Assembly: GCF_000943545.1 (NCBI RefSeq)
Contig: NZ_JTHP01000013.1
Coordinates: 39,091-103,090, forward strand
DNA from: Paenibacillus terrae
GTDB taxonomy: Bacteria; Bacillota; Bacilli; Paenibacillales; Paenibacillaceae
Length of the DNA: 64,000 nt
Direction of reading: 5' to 3'
A model generated the notes under the pieces. The model had not been told where the DNA came from. It did not search any database and was given only the letters and a program-made list of their open reading frames with translations. Shown piece by piece: positions 62,511 through 64,000 of the stretch (its first letter is position 1; each line of letters begins with the position of its first letter). The position numbers and the translations under genes are program-made.

Positions 62511-64000
62511 AAGCTAAGATGAATCTATACCCCAAAATGGAAAAATAAGCTATCCTTTCTATATCAAGCATAATTCAATAGAAAGGATGGTTTGCCATGA
62601 ATTCTATTCCACTTTCTATCAGCGAAGAAATGCATTTACTAGCCCAACAGCTTCAACATCATTTTTCTCCTACCCAACTTGAGGAGCTCGCTAGAAAAGC
62701 TGGCTTCGTCCAACGAAAAAGCAAATATACCGCGCAAGATTTGGTTTCCTTATGTGTCTTTTTAAATGATCATGTATCTGTGACTCCCCTCGCACGATTA
62801 TGTAGCCAACTAGATGCTTCCAATCAGCTTTCGATGAGCGCAGAAGGATTGAACCAGCGGTTCAATCCTTCTGCAGTTGCCTTCCTTCAATCCCTTTTTT
62901 CAACGCTTCTCCAAGAAAAAATCTCGACTTCTTTCTCGCTGCCTTGTGAATGTAACTCCTAATATCATCGGATCCGTATTCTGGATTCGACTGTTTTTCA
63001 ACTTCCAGATCCCTATGCAGACCGTTACCAGGGATCCGGAGGAAGTTCTCATACGGCTGGTATGAAAATTCAACTCGAATACGAGTTGAAAACCGGAGAA
63101 TTCTTACAAGTGGATGTTGGCCCCGGAAAAAACAACGACGGTTTATATGGTTCAAAACGAGCGAAAACGGTGGGAATGAATGATCTTTGTATTCGAGATT
63201 TGGGCTACTTTTGTTTAGAAGACTTCGAAGAAATAGAGCAGCGAGGAGCTTTTTATGTTTCGCGGTTAAAATTGAATGTCCGCGTATATGAACAAAATAA
63301 GGAAGTTGAACAATTCAAAGATGGCAAGGTAAAAAAACAATCATTGTTCAAAGAAATCGATCTGGAAGCTATCATGAATTGCCTTCAATCCGGAGAAATG
63401 GTAGAACTTTCCAAAGTGTATCTGGGTCTCTATAAAAAATTTCGTACACGGCTTCTCATTTGCAAACTTACGGAAGAACAGACTCAAAAGCGGCTCCTGA
63501 TGCGTGCTAAACAGGAGAAAAAGAAAAACATGACTTACAAAGAACGAACAAAACGCTTAAGTGCCATCAATATCTACATGACCAATGCCCCTGACATTTA
63601 CTTAAAAAAGAGCATGTCCATGACCTGTATTCCCTACGCTGGCAAATCGAGATTTTATTTAAAACGTGGAAATCCATCTTCCATATTGACCGATGCAAGC
63701 CGGTCAAAACCGAACGTTTTGAATGTCATGTATACGGGCAGTTGATCGCCATTTTGCTTAGTTCTTCTCTCATGTTTCAGATGCGCAGGCTTTTGTTGAT
63801 GAAGAAAAAGAAAGAAGCCAGTGAATTCAAAGTAATCTGTATCTTAAAAGAATATTTTCTTTCTCTACATGATGCCATGAAAAAGCAAGCAGATGATGTA
63901 CAGCGGGTGCTTCTCCAATTCTTTCGGATGATTGAAAAGAATGGACGCAAGTCACATCGGTATGAGAAGAAAACCGTATTTGACATTCTAGTCGTCGTGT
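62511..64000 (+). mobile_element. IS231-like element (IS4 family), left part, runs off the right edge
   Basis: The left end CATGCCCATCAAGCTAAGAT starts at 62511 and is preceded by GGGTAATACCC (62500-62510), which fits the GGG-N5-CCC target known for IS231. The transposase lies inside. The right end lies beyond the window, so the target duplication cannot be checked. Confidence 0.75.
62597..64000 (+). pseudogene. IS231-like transposase, frameshifted, incomplete at the window edge
   Basis: GAAAGGATGG stands before ATG 62597. Frame 1 (62597-62962) gives the N-terminal part (HHFSPTQLEELARKAGFVQR, LNQRFNPSAVAFLQSLF). The DDE domain continues in the frame of 63062-63745 (RILDSTVFQLPD with the first Asp, then LYELKTGEF-type and DLGYFCLEDFEEIEQRGAFY with the second Asp). 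The C-terminal YSLRWQIE-type Glu region and QLIAILLSSSLMF continue in a third frame after about 63640. Two frame breaks (near 62950 and 63640) disable it as written. Confidence 0.8.

Noticed and set aside
62862..63155. Minus-strand 97-codon frame in the IS231-like element
   Set aside because: It is antisense to the transposase, and the transposase DDE blocks are on the plus strand.
1..64000. tRNA, rRNA or riboswitch genes
   Set aside because: Reading both strands showed no clover-leaf, rRNA or known riboswitch pattern; small RNAs cannot be excluded without a covariance search.

Overview
The window looks like an accessory region of a low-GC, spore-former-type Bacillota chromosome, most plausibly Paenibacillus or a close relative. 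The evidence is AGGAGG-type ribosome sites, a BceRSAB-type bacitracin module, a YknXYZ-type efflux operon with a TolC-family protein, YqjM/NamA-type ene-reductases, YhfK-like proteins and IS231-like/Tn3(TnpI)-type mobile DNA. The genus is an inference from gene content; no rRNA or tRNA was seen.

Layout. 1-3.6 kb: decayed genes (PepSY membrane protein, small lipoprotein, fragments). 4-8 kb: an ene-reductase with a TetR repressor and a large palindromic operator, then a divergent SDR/MarR pair with two operators. 8-22 kb: redox cluster 1 (SDRs, NTF2-like protein, NamA, zinc alcohol dehydrogenase, quinone-reductase-like flavoprotein, SDR-YhfK-OYE operon, YbaK, two MarR regulators), riddled with IS5, IS3, IS1182, group II intron and IS256 remnants. 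22-26 kb: a beta-lactamase-fold fragment, small unknown genes and an orphan, frameshifted Tn7-type TnsD fused at its start to a truncated LacI. 26-33.4 kb: a raffinose/melibiose-type operon (ABC binding protein and two permeases, GH4 alpha-galactosidase, PfkB kinase, sucrose phosphorylase). 33.7-36.7 kb: Tn3-family remnants and an array of 17-bp repeats. 36.9-44.7 kb: redox cluster 2, a diverged duplicate of cluster 1. 45-58 kb: small ORFs, a broken ECF sigma gene, polysaccharide deacetylase, tripartite efflux operon and BceRSAB-type system. 57.5-64 kb: permease remnant, Tn3 transposase chimera, a GC-richer NmrA/MFS/GntR segment, an IS231-like MITE inserted in a Tn3 end, and a partial IS231-like element.

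How genes work together. The two redox clusters encode flavin ene-reductases, SDRs, alcohol dehydrogenases and NAD(P)H flavoproteins typical of electrophile/quinone/enal metabolism. Several of their promoters share one architecture: TTGACA, about 17 bp, TAAATT-like -10, then a palindrome built on ATGCATGCGCATGCAT. The four paralogous MarR proteins share a Cys-x7-Cys pair beside the winged helix, which suggests thiol-sensing control of this regulon (inference). The sugar operon gives a complete route: ABC import, galactose removal by the GH4 enzyme, phosphorolysis of sucrose, phosphorylation of fructose. Its LacI regulator is truncated although a perfect LacI-type operator remains.

The many single-base frameshifts, often in homopolymers, mean that real pseudogenisation and sequencing error cannot be told apart from this sequence alone.
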